From positions 62,001 to 126,000 of the forward strand of contig NZ_JAHWZX010000001.1 of NCBI RefSeq assembly GCF_019351405.1: a stretch of 64,000 nt of DNA, given 5' to 3'. Source of the stretch: Stakelama flava. Its GTDB lineage: Bacteria > Pseudomonadota > Alphaproteobacteria > Sphingomonadales > Sphingomonadaceae. The position numbers and the translations under genes were made by a program. Under the pieces are notes generated by a model, which saw nothing but the letters and a program-made list of their open reading frames with translations, was not told the DNA's origin and made no database searches. How positions within the stretch are numbered: position 1 is the stretch's first letter; each line of letters begins with the position of its first letter. Shown piece after piece: positions 28,748 through 37,017 of this stretch.

Positions 28748-29105
28748 CTTCCTCCGCAGAAGGATTAGCGATCAACCTATCATTCGCCTCAGCCTCCAAT
28801 ACGGCGCTCGAGTCTCCGATTTCAGGTCGCATTTGGGCGAGCATCATTTTGCGCTCTACATGCGATTCGTTTTGCAAACGATCTCGATCAACAAAAGTAA
28901 AGAAAACAATCTGTAGCAAAGTTGCCAAGGGACAAAGCAGGGCCAGACCCAGAAAAAAATAGTTTCCTGGAGGTGGAACAAAAGCGGCTGCGGCGGCACA
29001 AATAGGAAGGCAAATTCCCGTAAGAATAAGTGCAGGCACTACCGCACTACTCGTTCGCAAGCTCTTCGTGATCTCGGCCAAGCTAGATCTGTCGACAGGC
29101 TTCAT
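28734..29105 (-). CDS. Two-helix membrane protein (hypothetical), inserted directly after carA
   Basis: A 123-residue protein with a short N-terminus, two hydrophobic helices (VVPALILTGICLPICAAAAA at about 22-41 and YFFLGLALLCPLATLLQIVF at about 49-68) and a polar cytoplasm-like tail (DRDRLQNESHVERKM...EEDGDA). I do not recognise a family. Its ATG at 29105 overlaps the carA stop by four bases (ATGA), so it is translated with carA. It overlaps the Cas2/SinR-like gene at the other end. AT-rich codon use and a location inside a conserved operon point to horizontal acquisition. The two-helix-plus-small-partner layout recalls effector pairs in bacterial defence or toxin systems, which is only a hypothesis. 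Confidence 0.6.
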   Translation of the reverse strand: MKPVDRSSLAEITKSLRTSSAVVPALILTGICLPICAAAAAFVPPPGNYFFLGLALLCPLATLLQIVFFTFVDRDRLQNESHVERKMMLAQMRPEIGDSSAVLEAEANDRLIANPSAEEDGDA

Positions 29106-30280
29106 CCCAACATCCCCACGAACCGTTCGAACAGGTAGAAGCTGTCCTGCGGGCCGGGGCTGGCTTCGGGGTGGTATTGCACGCTGAAGGCGGGGCGGTC
29201 GGTGAGCATGAAGCCGGCATTCGATCCGTCGAACAGCGACACATGCGTTTCGCGCGCGGTTTCAGGCAGCGTTTCGGTCTTCACCGAAAAGCCGTGGTTC
29301 ATGCTGGTGATCTCCACCACGCCGTCCTCCAGCCGCTTGACCGGATGGTTCGCGCCGCGATGGCCCTGAAACATCTTGGTGGTTTGCGCGCCCACCGCCA
29401 GCGCCAGAAGCTGATGGCCAAGGCAGATGCCGAAAATCGGCATTTTGTCGTCGAGCAGGCGGCGGATCACCGGCACCGCATATTCACCGGTCGCCGCCGG
29501 ATCGCCGGGGCCGTTCGACAGGAAAATGCCATCGGGCTTCAGCGCCATGACCTCTTCATAGGATGCATCGGCGGGGAGCACCGAAACCTTCGCGCCAGCG
29601 CGCACCAGATTGCGATAGATGTTGCGCTTCGCCCCGTAATCGAGCGCGACGACATGGGGCTTCTTCTCCCCTCCCGCCGTGCGGGAGGGGGATTCGTCTT
29701 CATACCCGAACCCCAGCCGCCAGATGCCGCCCTGCCAGCCATAATGCATCTTGGCGGTGACTTGCCTGGCAAGGTCCATGCCCTCCAGCCCCGGCCAGCC
29801 ACGCGCTTCGGCGAGCAGCGCGTCGATGTCGAAGCTGCCGTCCGGCGAATGCGCGATCACTCCGGTCGGCGCGCCACTTTCACGGATACGGCGGGTCAGC
29901 GCGCGGGTGTCGATTCCCGACAGGCCGATCCGGCCATGCTGCTTCATCCATTCGTCGAGCCGAGCGACCGAGCGGAAATTGCTCGGTTCGGTCACGTCCT
30001 CGCGCACGATCATGCCCAGCGCATGCGGATCGTCTGCCTCGACATCCTCGGCATTGGTGCCGACATTGCCGATATGCGGGAAGGTGAAGGTGATGATCTG
30101 CCCCGCATAGCTGGGGTCGGTCAGCACTTCCTGATATCCGGTCATCGCGGTGTTGAAGCACACTTCACCGACGGCGGCGCCGGTGGCGCCAAAGCCCCTG
30201 CCCCATATCACGTCGCCACTGGCCAATACCAAAACGCCGGTTGCTCCGTCGGGCATGGGCGTGGGTTGGGCGTCGGCCAT
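29102..30280 (-). CDS. carA: Carbamoyl-phosphate synthase small subunit (glutaminase)
   Basis: The 392-residue protein supplies ammonia from glutamine to CarB. N-terminal domain markers are the VLASGDVIWGRGFGA block, FNTAMTGYQEVLTDPSYAGQ and FTFPHIGNVGTN. The class I glutamine amidotransferase domain has nucleophile GICLGHQLLALA, GHRGANHPV and the HPEASPGPQDS catalytic end. I chose ATG 30280 (MADAQPTPM); a longer frame to 30364 lacks support. Between the domains the stretch ESPSRTAGGEKKP is encoded by a perfect 23-base palindrome and looks inserted. The stop overlaps the start of a two-helix membrane protein (ATGA). Confidence 0.97.
   Translation of the reverse strand: MADAQPTPMPDGATGVLVLASGDVIWGRGFGATGAAVGEVCFNTAMTGYQEVLTDPSYAGQIITFTFPHIGNVGTNAEDVEADDPHALGMIVREDVTEPSNFRSVARLDEWMKQHGRIGLSGIDTRALTRRIRESGAPTGVIAHSPDGSFDIDALLAEARGWPGLEGMDLARQVTAKMHYGWQGGIWRLGFGYEDESPSRTAGGEKKPHVVALDYGAKRNIYRNLVRAGAKVSVLPADASYEEVMALKPDGIFLSNGPGDPAATGEYAVPVIRRLLDDKMPIFGICLGHQLLALAVGAQTTKMFQGHRGANHPVKRLEDGVVEITSMNHGFSVKTETLPETARETHVSLFDGSNAGFMLTDRPAFSVQYHPEASPGPQDSFYLFERFVGMLG
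29668..29690. repeat. 23-bp palindrome inside carA, same core as DUF559 flanking repeats
   Basis: CCCCTCCCGC (29668-29677), a 3-base loop, and GCGGGAGGGG (29681-29690) form a perfect 10-bp stem. The arms are identical to those of the left repeat of the DUF559 element at 30891-30912. It sits in frame within carA and encodes Ser-Pro-Ser-Arg-Thr-Ala-Gly-Gly. Confidence 0.8.
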
Positions 30281-30365
30281 GAGCGTCCGGCTCTCCGTTT
30301 CTAAAGGGTTGTCTCGCGATGTCGCTAAGGGCTGTCGGCTAGACCCGAGCGGGCAAGCCGTCAAT

Positions 30366-30395
30366 CTGTTAATCGGACGAACTGCACGCTATAAT
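30366..30395 (+). promoter_or_regulatory. Possible sigma-70 promoter of yqeY
   Basis: A perfect TATAAT (30390-30395) lies 35 bases before the yqeY ATG. A weak -35 candidate CTGTTA (30366-30371) is 18 bases upstream. It lies in the 150-base gap shared with divergent carA. Confidence 0.35.
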
Positions 30396-30430
30396 CGACG
30401 TTTCCCATTTTGCTCATGCGAGAAACGTGA

Positions 30431-30883
30431 ATGATTCGCGACGATATCAAGGCGGCGCAGATTGCCGCCATGAAGGCAGGCGACAAGGATGCCCGCGCCA
30501 CGATCAGCCTGATCCAGTCCTCAATCAAGAATCGCGACATCGAAGCGCGGACCAGCGGGCCGGTCGCCGATGACGATGCGCATGTCATCGAAGTGCTGCA
30601 AAAAATGGTCAAGCAGCGCCGCGAATCGATCGAAATGTATGAAAAGGGCGGCCGTCAGGAACTGGCCGATGCCGAGGCGGGCGAAGTCGCGGTTATCGAA
30701 CGCTTCCTCCCCGCCCAAATGGACGAGGCGGAAACCAAAGCGGCGATCGAAAAGATCAAGGCGGAGACCGGCGCTGCGTCCATGAAGGACATGGGCAAGG
30801 TGATGGCCGAACTGAAAGCCCGCCACGGCGCGCAGCTCGACATGAGCAAGGCAAGCGGGCTGGTAAAAGCGGCGCTGGGTTGA
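30431..30883 (+). CDS. yqeY: GatB/YqeY domain protein
   Basis: The 150-residue helical protein matches the GatB/YqeY family: the ATISLIQSSIKNRDIEAR segment, EVLQKMVKQRRESIEMYEKGGRQELADAEAGEV, and IERFLPAQMDEAE, then MKDMGKVMAELKARHGAQLDMSKASGLVKAALG. The domain is homologous to the tRNA-binding tail of GatB. Its standalone function is unclear. Genes of this family normally sit just before dnaG, but here a DUF559 element of about 440 bases separates them. The TGA stop overlaps a TTG codon that could start the DUF559 frame. Confidence 0.93.
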   Translation: MIRDDIKAAQIAAMKAGDKDARATISLIQSSIKNRDIEARTSGPVADDDAHVIEVLQKMVKQRRESIEMYEKGGRQELADAEAGEVAVIERFLPAQMDEAETKAAIEKIKAETGAASMKDMGKVMAELKARHGAQLDMSKASGLVKAALG

Positions 30884-30890
30884 CCAAAAT

Positions 30891-30924
30891 CCCCTCCCGC
30901 TTGCGGGAGGGGTCGGGGGAGGGC
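30891..30924. repeat. Left terminal inverted repeat of the DUF559 element
   Basis: CCCCTCCCGC-TT-GCGGGAGGGG (30891-30912) is a perfect 10-bp stem, followed by TCGGGGGAGGGC. The whole 34-base block is the inverted counterpart of the right-hand block at 31281-31313, with few mismatches. Confidence 0.8.
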
Positions 30925-31320
30925 GTGTTGGCCAAGGGTGACAAACGGCCGACGGCCCGCGCCCGTAAACTGCGGCAGAACGCAACACCCGCCGAGCGCC
31001 TTCTTTGGCAACATCTGCGCGCACGGCAATGCGCTGGCGTTCGTTTCAACCGGCAATTTCCTATTGGTCCATTTATTTGTGATTTTGTATCGCGAGCAGC
31101 GAAGCTCGTGATCAAAGTCGATGGCGGACAGCATGCTCTTCAGGCGGATGCGGATGCGGCCCGAACACGCTATATCGAATCTCGGGGATATCGTGTGTTG
31201 CGCTTCTGGAACAATGACGTGATCGAGCGAACAGAAGGTGTAATGACCGAAATCGAGCGCATTTTGTTGCCGCTCGACATGCCCTCCCCAGCCCCCTCCC
31301 GCAAACGGGAGGGAGAGTAA
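30925..31320 (+). CDS. DUF559 domain protein (VSR-like endonuclease fold)
   Basis: The 131-residue protein belongs to the DUF559/endonuclease-domain group related to very-short-patch repair nucleases. Markers are ARKLRQNATPAERLLWQHLRAR, RFNRQFPIGPFICDF (D53), KLVIKVDGGQH (D66, H70) and the TRYIESRGYRVLRFWNNDV segment. The usual acidic residue before the VDG (E in LVIEVDG) is lysine (K64) in this copy, so catalysis may be impaired. GTG 30925 begins right after the left inverted repeat, whose GGGGGAGGG would serve as ribosome site; TTG 30880, overlapping the yqeY stop, is the alternative. The C-terminal codons run into the right repeat. The frame ends directly before the dnaG start. Confidence 0.75.
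   Translation: MLAKGDKRPTARARKLRQNATPAERLLWQHLRARQCAGVRFNRQFPIGPFICDFVSRAAKLVIKVDGGQHALQADADAARTRYIESRGYRVLRFWNNDVIERTEGVMTEIERILLPLDMPSPAPSRKREGE
31281..31313. repeat. Right terminal inverted repeat of the DUF559 element
   Basis: GCCCTCCCCAGCCCC precedes CCCTCCCG-CAAA-CGGGAGGG (31294-31313), an 8-bp stem. Read on the other strand it matches the left block at 30891-30924 over about 33 bases. Its final GGGAGGGAG also lies at ribosome-site distance from the dnaG GTG. Confidence 0.78.
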
Positions 31321-33156
31321 GTGACCCTTACCCCCGCCTTTCTGGATGAATTGCGCGCGCGAACAACGCTGTCGGCGCTGATCGGCAAGTCTGTGAAGTT
31401 GCAGCGTGCGGGGCGCGAATGGAAAGCCTGCTGCCCCTTCCATCAGGAAAAGACGCCCAGCTTCACGATCAACGACGACAAGGGCTTCTATCATTGCTTC
31501 GGGTGCGGCGCGCATGGCGATGCGATCCGCTGGATGACCGATCAGCGCGGCCTTCCTTTCATGGATGCGGTGAAGGAACTGGCGCAGGCGGCAGGGATGG
31601 AGGTCCCCGCCCCCGACAAACGCTCCGCCCAGCGGGCCGAGCGGCAAAAGGGGCTGCGCGAGGCGATGGAGGATGCCGCGCGCTGGTTCACCGAACAGCT
31701 TCACGGCATCGGCGGGGCCGAGGGACGCGACCTGCTTCAGCGTCGTGGGATCAGTGAAGAGGCGGCGCGCGATTTCGGCTTCGGCTTCGCCCCCGATTCG
31801 CGCTCGAAACTGCGCCAGGCGCTCAGCGACTATGGCGATGCGAAGCTGGTCGAGGCAGGGCTGCTGATCCAGGTCGAAGGCAAAGAGCCGTATGACCGCT
31901 TCCGCGGGCGGCTGATGATCCCCATCCGCGACGTGCGCGGGCGGGTGATCGCGTTCGGCGGGCGGATCATCGGCGACGGTGAACCCAAATATCTGAACTC
32001 GCCCGAAACCCCGCTGTTCGACAAGGGGCGCAACCTCTACAATCTCGACCGGGCGCAGACCGCCGCGCGCAAGGCGGGCCGCGTGATCGCGGTCGAAGGC
32101 TATATGGACGTGATCGCGCTCACCCAGGCGGGGTTCGTCGAATCGGTCGCGCCGCTCGGCACCGCGATGACCGAAGTGCAGATCGAACGGCTCTGGCGTA
32201 TGATCGATGTGCCGCTGCTATGCTTTGACGGCGATGCAGCGGGGCAAAAGGCCACGATGCGCGCCGCGCTTCGTGCTCTACCGCTGCTCGCTCCGGGGCG
32301 TAGCCTGGGTTTCGTCACGATGCCGGAAGGGCTCGACCCCGACGATCTCGTCCGTCAACGCGGGGCCGATGCGTTCGAGGCGCTGCTCGCCAAGCCCGAA
32401 CCGCTGGTCGAACGGCTCTGGGCGCATGAGGTAGCCGCCGAACCGCTCGATACGCCCGAAGCGCGCGCAGGGCTTCGCCAGCGGCTCACCGCCCATGCCG
32501 AGACGATCGGCGATCCCGTCGTGCGCAGCGAATATGTCGCCGAATTTCGTCGCCGCTACGACCGGCTGTTCGCCGCGCCCGTCCGCCAACGCGATTTTCA
32601 GCGCCGGGGGCAACGTCGCGGACCATGGAAGCCGCCGGAACCGCCCCCCTCCCCGATCGTCCGCAACGTCAATTCCGGCGGAATCGACCGGGTTCTGGCC
32701 AAGGCCATCCTTGCCGGTCTTATCCGCCACCCGGCGGAAATCGCCCGGCATATGGAGGTGCTCGGCACGCTTCGCCTCGCCGATGGCGCGCTGGGACGAT
32801 TGTTCGAAGCGGTGATCGATGTAGCGCTTGAGGATCAAGCGCTTGATGGCGCGCGTTTGCGCACCATATTGGTAAAGTCCGGCTTTGGATCGATTGCGAG
32901 CGATTTGTTGCGGGCCGATGCGGTGGCCTTTTCCTTCACCCAGGCCGATGCCGATCAAACGCGCGCTGTCGCCGATCTGGACGAAGCGATTGCAGTGCTC
33001 GTCGCGCGACCTGCCGTCGACGCCGCGCTCGCCCAGGCGACTGCGGAGTTGAAGGTCAGCGGCAGTGATGCGGCGTTCGAACGCCAGGTGGCCTTGATCC
33101 GCGAACAGCAGACGCTGGAAGCGCGGCTTGCAAATCTGATACTGGCGGACGAATAG
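31321..33156 (+). CDS. dnaG: DNA primase
   Basis: The 611-residue primase synthesises RNA primers for replication. The N-terminal CHC2 zinc ribbon is CCPFHQEKTPSF...YHCFGCGAHGD (about residues 38-66). The catalytic core has FRGRLMIPIRD and the TOPRIM motifs VEGYMDVIALTQAGF and CFDGDAAGQKA, with GLDPDDLVRQRG following. The C-terminal helicase-binding region is present. The start is GTG at 31321, one base after the DUF559 stop, and the ribosome site lies in the repeat arm. It is followed by rpoD, the usual macromolecular-synthesis order. Confidence 0.97.
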   Translation: MTLTPAFLDELRARTTLSALIGKSVKLQRAGREWKACCPFHQEKTPSFTINDDKGFYHCFGCGAHGDAIRWMTDQRGLPFMDAVKELAQAAGMEVPAPDKRSAQRAERQKGLREAMEDAARWFTEQLHGIGGAEGRDLLQRRGISEEAARDFGFGFAPDSRSKLRQALSDYGDAKLVEAGLLIQVEGKEPYDRFRGRLMIPIRDVRGRVIAFGGRIIGDGEPKYLNSPETPLFDKGRNLYNLDRAQTAARKAGRVIAVEGYMDVIALTQAGFVESVAPLGTAMTEVQIERLWRMIDVPLLCFDGDAAGQKATMRAALRALPLLAPGRSLGFVTMPEGLDPDDLVRQRGADAFEALLAKPEPLVERLWAHEVAAEPLDTPEARAGLRQRLTAHAETIGDPVVRSEYVAEFRRRYDRLFAAPVRQRDFQRRGQRRGPWKPPEPPPSPIVRNVNSGGIDRVLAKAILAGLIRHPAEIARHMEVLGTLRLADGALGRLFEAVIDVALEDQALDGARLRTILVKSGFGSIASDLLRADAVAFSFTQADADQTRAVADLDEAIAVLVARPAVDAALAQATAELKVSGSDAAFERQVALIREQQTLEARLANLILADE

Positions 33157-33164
33157 TGTATAAT
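33136..33164 (+). promoter_or_regulatory. Candidate internal promoter of rpoD
   Basis: Perfect -10 TATAAT (33159-33164) with CTGATA (33136-33141; 4 of 6 to TTGACA) 17 bases upstream, overlapping the end of dnaG. It is 24 bases before the rpoD ATG. Confidence 0.4.
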
Positions 33165-33188
33165 AAGGCGTGATTTTGAGGGCTATTA

Positions 33189-35228
33189 ATGGCGAAGGTT
33201 AAGACGGCGGACGTTGCCGAGGCGAATGAAAATGGTGACGCACCGCTGATCGACCTTAACGAAGGGTCGCTCAAGAAGCTGGTCGCGCGCGCCAAGAAGC
33301 GCGGCTATATCACGGTCGATCAGTTGAACGAGATGCTGCCGCAGGACCAGATGTCCTCTGAACAGATCGAGGATGTGATGTCGTCGCTGAACGACATGGG
33401 CATCAATGTCGTCGAGAATGAAGACGCGGGTGAGGACGAACAGCCCGACGACGACACCCCCGACGCGATCGACGCCGACGACAACGCGAATCAGGGGCAG
33501 CAGGCACCCGCTGTCGAGACGAAGAAGAAGGAAACGGTCGATCGCACCGACGATCCCGTTCGCATGTACCTGCGCGAAATGGGCGCGGTCGAACTGCTCA
33601 GCCGTGAGGGCGAGATTGCCATCGCCAAGCGGATCGAGGCGGGCCGCGACACGATGATCGTGGGGCTTTGCGAAAGCCCGATTACTTTCAACGCGATCAT
33701 CGACTGGTCGAATGCGCTGAACGAAGGCGAAATGCAGCTTCGCGAGATTCTCGATCTCGACGCGATGCTGAGCAAGGAGCCCGCGCCCGAAAGCCTTGAA
33801 GAGGATGGTGAGGATTCGGACGACGGCGAAATCTCCGAAAAGAATGCCGGCCCTTCGTTCAAGGAAGAGGACGATGTCGAAGACGAGTCGGAGGATGACG
33901 ACGAGGATTCGATGACCGAGCGCCGTGCCAAGCGGCCTTCGGACGATGACGATGAAGACAACACGCTCAGCCTCGCCCAGATGGAAGAGGCGCTGAAGCC
34001 GCAGGCGCTGGAAAAGTTCGCGAATATCACCGCGATCTACAAGAAATTTTCGGCAATGCAGGCGAAGCGACTCGATTCGATGGCGGCTGGCGGCGAATTG
34101 TCGGCCGCCGACGAGCGCAAATATCAGAAGCTTCGCGAAGACCTGACCGCCGAGGTGGAAAGCGTTCAGTTCCATCAGGCGAAGATCGAATATCTCGTCG
34201 ATCAACTCTACAGCTATAACCGCCGCCTCACCGCGCTTGGCGGCCAGATGCTGCGCCTTGCCGAACGGCACAAGGTCAATCGCAAATCCTTCCTCGACCA
34301 GTATGTCGATCACGAGCTTGACGAAAACTGGCTGGCCGAGGTCCAGGGCATCGACAAGAAGTGGAAGGCGTTTGCCGAAAACGAAGGCGATGCGGTCGAT
34401 CGCATTCGCACCGAAATCGCCGAAATCGCGCAACAGACGGGTATGGCGCTCACCGAATTTCGCCGCATCGTCAACATGGTGCAAAAGGGCGAGCGCGAGG
34501 CGCGGATCGCGAAGAAGGAAATGGTCGAGGCTAATCTGCGCCTCGTGATTTCGATCGCGAAGAAATACACCAATCGCGGGCTTCAGTTCCTCGACCTGAT
34601 TCAGGAAGGCAATATCGGCCTGATGAAGGCGGTCGATAAGTTCGAATATCGTCGCGGTTACAAGTTCAGCACCTATGCGACCTGGTGGATTCGTCAGGCA
34701 ATCACTCGCTCGATCGCCGATCAGGCGCGCACGATCCGCATTCCGGTGCACATGATCGAAACGATCAACAAGCTGGTGCGCACCAGTCGTCAGTTCCTTC
34801 ACGAACAGGGCCGCGAACCGACGCCGGAGGAAATGGCGGAGCGCCTTTCCATGCCGTTGGAAAAGGTTCGCAAGGTGATGAAAATCGCCAAGGAGCCGAT
34901 CAGCCTCGAAACGCCGATCGGAGATGAGGAAGACAGCCATCTGGGCGATTTCATCGAAGACAAGAACGCGACCATCCCGGTTGATGCCGCGATCCAGTCC
35001 AATCTGAAGGAAACGGTGACTCGCGTTCTCGCCAGCCTCACCCCGCGTGAGGAGCGCGTGCTTCGCATGCGTTTCGGCATCGGCATGAACACCGATCACA
35101 CGCTGGAAGAGGTAGGGCAGCAGTTCAGTGTGACCCGCGAACGTATTCGCCAGATCGAGGCAAAGGCGCTGCGCAAGCTGAAACATCCCAGCCGCAGCCG
35201 CAAGATGCGCTCCTTCCTCGACCAGTAA
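33189..35228 (+). CDS. rpoD: Primary sigma factor RpoD (sigma-70)
   Basis: The 679-residue housekeeping sigma factor. Region 1.1 lies at the N-terminus ([24 protein letters not shown]). Region 1.2 is [31 protein letters not shown] long acidic non-conserved region lies about 195-260 (repeats of Asp/Glu, [14 protein letters not shown]). Regions 2.1-2.4 are in [19 protein letters not shown] and the [16 protein letters not shown] block. Region 3 has [15 protein letters not shown]. Region 4.2 helix-turn-helix is [20 protein letters not shown]. It follows dnaG by 32 bases and ends before a hairpin terminator. Confidence 0.98.
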   Translation: MAKVKTADVAEANENGDAPLIDLNEGSLKKLVARAKKRGYITVDQLNEMLPQDQMSSEQIEDVMSSLNDMGINVVENEDAGEDEQPDDDTPDAIDADDNANQGQQAPAVETKKKETVDRTDDPVRMYLREMGAVELLSREGEIAIAKRIEAGRDTMIVGLCESPITFNAIIDWSNALNEGEMQLREILDLDAMLSKEPAPESLEEDGEDSDDGEISEKNAGPSFKEEDDVEDESEDDDEDSMTERRAKRPSDDDDEDNTLSLAQMEEALKPQALEKFANITAIYKKFSAMQAKRLDSMAAGGELSAADERKYQKLREDLTAEVESVQFHQAKIEYLVDQLYSYNRRLTALGGQMLRLAERHKVNRKSFLDQYVDHELDENWLAEVQGIDKKWKAFAENEGDAVDRIRTEIAEIAQQTGMALTEFRRIVNMVQKGEREARIAKKEMVEANLRLVISIAKKYTNRGLQFLDLIQEGNIGLMKAVDKFEYRRGYKFSTYATWWIRQAITRSIADQARTIRIPVHMIETINKLVRTSRQFLHEQGREPTPEEMAERLSMPLEKVRKVMKIAKEPISLETPIGDEEDSHLGDFIEDKNATIPVDAAIQSNLKETVTRVLASLTPREERVLRMRFGIGMNTDHTLEEVGQQFSVTRERIRQIEAKALRKLKHPSRSRKMRSFLDQ

Positions 35229-35235
35229 TCAGCAC

Positions 35236-35267
35236 GGCCCGGCGGCGGTATCCGCGCCGGGCCGAAT
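35236..35267 (+). terminator. Rho-independent terminator after rpoD
   Basis: Stem GGCCCGGCG (35236-35244) / CGCCGGGCC (35255-35263), 10-base loop, followed by GAATTTT. It starts 7 bases after the rpoD stop, as expected for the end of the yqeY-dnaG-rpoD unit. Confidence 0.75.
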
Positions 35268-35372
35268 TTTATACCTAACCGGCCATAAACCAGTCTTTTA
35301 CGCGCTTCGGTATAGGCTTTTGCCCTACCACTGCCGATGGGACACAAACCATCGGGTCGGGTAAAGGAGCCT

Positions 35373-36038
35373 ATGCCGTTGAACAGCGCGGATCTGAAAA
35401 CATCTGACGCAATCTGGGAGCGGGTCCGCGATCTTGACCGCAGCGAAGGCAGCGGCGCGCATCCGCTTCTCTGGCATCTGGCCAATCCGGCGACACAGCT
35501 TCGCGATCTTGCCGATGCGATGCATTTCCTGTGCCTGATCCATGGCAACCATCCCGGCCTGTTCGACCTGGCGCTCGCAAACGGCGCCGATCCGCTCGCA
35601 TCGCAGTGGCTTACAACGGCAAGCGACAATTTCCATACCGAGCGCGCCTTTCTGGTCGCGCTTTCCGCCGCCGCCGGCCCGCCGCCCAGCACCCCTGCCC
35701 ATGCCGAATCCGAAACCGCGGTCACGGCACAGCGCCACGCGCTGGAAATGCTTTCCCGTTCCGATCGGGCGGGATGCGCCACCGGCGCCGCGATCGCACT
35801 CGCGCTGGAATGGCCGATCATCCGACAGATTCTCGACAGCGCGGCGCGCCGACTGGAAATCGATGTGCCGCCGCTCGCCATGCCGCCTGAAAGCGAAACC
35901 GCATCGTTAATGGCGGCGATGGCGACAACCGCTCCTGTCGAGCGCGCCATGCTGTTCGGGTTTCGTCAGGTGCTGGCCCAGCATCGCGGCCTTTGGGAAT
36001 TGCTCGAAGCACGCGTCGACGCACGCGAACGCGCCTGA
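35373..36038 (+). CDS. Hypothetical helical protein
   Basis: A 221-residue alpha-helical, Ala/Leu-rich soluble protein that I do not recognise. Features are AIWERVRDLDRSEGSGAHPLLWHLANPATQLRDLADAMHFLC in the N-terminal third, a mid-region with GNHPGLFDLAL, and a C-terminal helix AMLFGFRQVLAQHRGLWELLEARV. There is no signal peptide, membrane segment or metal cluster. The ATG at 35373 has a good AAAGGAG site. It sits between rpoD and the moxR-coxE pair, in the same direction, with 82 bases to moxR. Many sphingomonads carry a similar unknown gene at this place (recollection, not checked). Confidence 0.7.
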   Translation: MPLNSADLKTSDAIWERVRDLDRSEGSGAHPLLWHLANPATQLRDLADAMHFLCLIHGNHPGLFDLALANGADPLASQWLTTASDNFHTERAFLVALSAAAGPPPSTPAHAESETAVTAQRHALEMLSRSDRAGCATGAAIALALEWPIIRQILDSAARRLEIDVPPLAMPPESETASLMAAMATTAPVERAMLFGFRQVLAQHRGLWELLEARVDARERA

Positions 36039-36120
36039 TCGCCTCGTCCGCGATGGCGCTTGCGCGCGCCCTCCCGCGCCGCCTATTCGGACAGAGAAAT
36101 TGTCACGAATTGGGGACACC

Positions 36121-36969
36121 ATGCGCTTCGAAGGCACGCAAAGCTATGTCGCGACCGATGATCTGAAAGTAGCGGTTAACGCTGCGGTCACGCTTCGCCG
36201 TCCACTGCTGGTAAAGGGCGAACCGGGCACCGGAAAGACGGTGCTGGCGCAGGAAATCGCCCAAGCAGTCGATGCGCCGCTGATCGAATGGGGCGTCAAA
36301 TCGACGACCAAGGCGCAACAGGGCCTGTACGAATATGATGCGGTCGCGCGGCTGCGCGACGGTCAACTCGGCGATGAACGCGTTCACGACATTTCGAACT
36401 ATATCCGACGCGGAAAACTATGGGACGCCTTCGCTTCCGAAAGGCTGCCAGTCCTTTTGATCGATGAGATCGACAAGGCCGATATCGAGTTTCCGAACGA
36501 TCTGCTTCAGGAACTCGATCGCATGGAATTTCATGTATACGAAACCGGCGAAACGGTGCGCGCAAGGGAGCGTCCCATTGTCGTCATCACGTCGAACAAC
36601 GAAAAGGACCTGCCCGACGCGTTCCTGCGCCGCTGTTTCTTCCATTATATCAAATTTCCCGATCGTGAGACGATGCAGTCGATCATCGACGTTCATTTTC
36701 CCGATATCCAGAAACTGCTGGTCAGCCGCGCTATGGATATTTTCTACGACATTCGCGATGTGCCGGGACTAAAGAAAAAACCGTCGACCAGCGAACTTCT
36801 CGACTGGCTGAAGCTGCTGATGCACGAGGATATGCCGCTCGACGTGCTGCAATCGCAGGACCCCGGAAAGGCAATTCCGCCGCTGCACGGCGCATTGTTG
36901 AAAAACGAACAGGATGTGATGCTGTTCGAACGCCTTGCCTTTATGAGCCGCCGTCAGGGCAAGGGCTGA
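36121..36969 (+). CDS. MoxR-family AAA ATPase
   Basis: The 282-residue AAA+ ATPase has Walker A GEPGTGKT (33-40), Walker B VLLIDEIDKAD, sensor-1-type ITSNNEKDLPDAFLRRCFFHYI, and a C-terminal lid helix. MoxR proteins act as chaperone-like ATPases with a partner VWA protein; the partner here is the CoxE-like gene 48 bases downstream. The pair occurs without CO dehydrogenase genes. ATG 36121 follows AATTGGGGACACC, a moderate ribosome site. Confidence 0.92.
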   Translation: MRFEGTQSYVATDDLKVAVNAAVTLRRPLLVKGEPGTGKTVLAQEIAQAVDAPLIEWGVKSTTKAQQGLYEYDAVARLRDGQLGDERVHDISNYIRRGKLWDAFASERLPVLLIDEIDKADIEFPNDLLQELDRMEFHVYETGETVRARERPIVVITSNNEKDLPDAFLRRCFFHYIKFPDRETMQSIIDVHFPDIQKLLVSRAMDIFYDIRDVPGLKKKPSTSELLDWLKLLMHEDMPLDVLQSQDPGKAIPPLHGALLKNEQDVMLFERLAFMSRRQGKG

Positions 36970-37017
36970 ACGGCCGGGCGGGGCCGCAAACCCCGCCGGA
37001 CATTCGGAAGAAACAGC

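Noticed and set aside
33186..35186. 666-residue open frame antisense to rpoD
   Set aside because: Complementary to conserved sigma-70 regions; the sequence reads as a shadow of acidic codons and has no family pattern.
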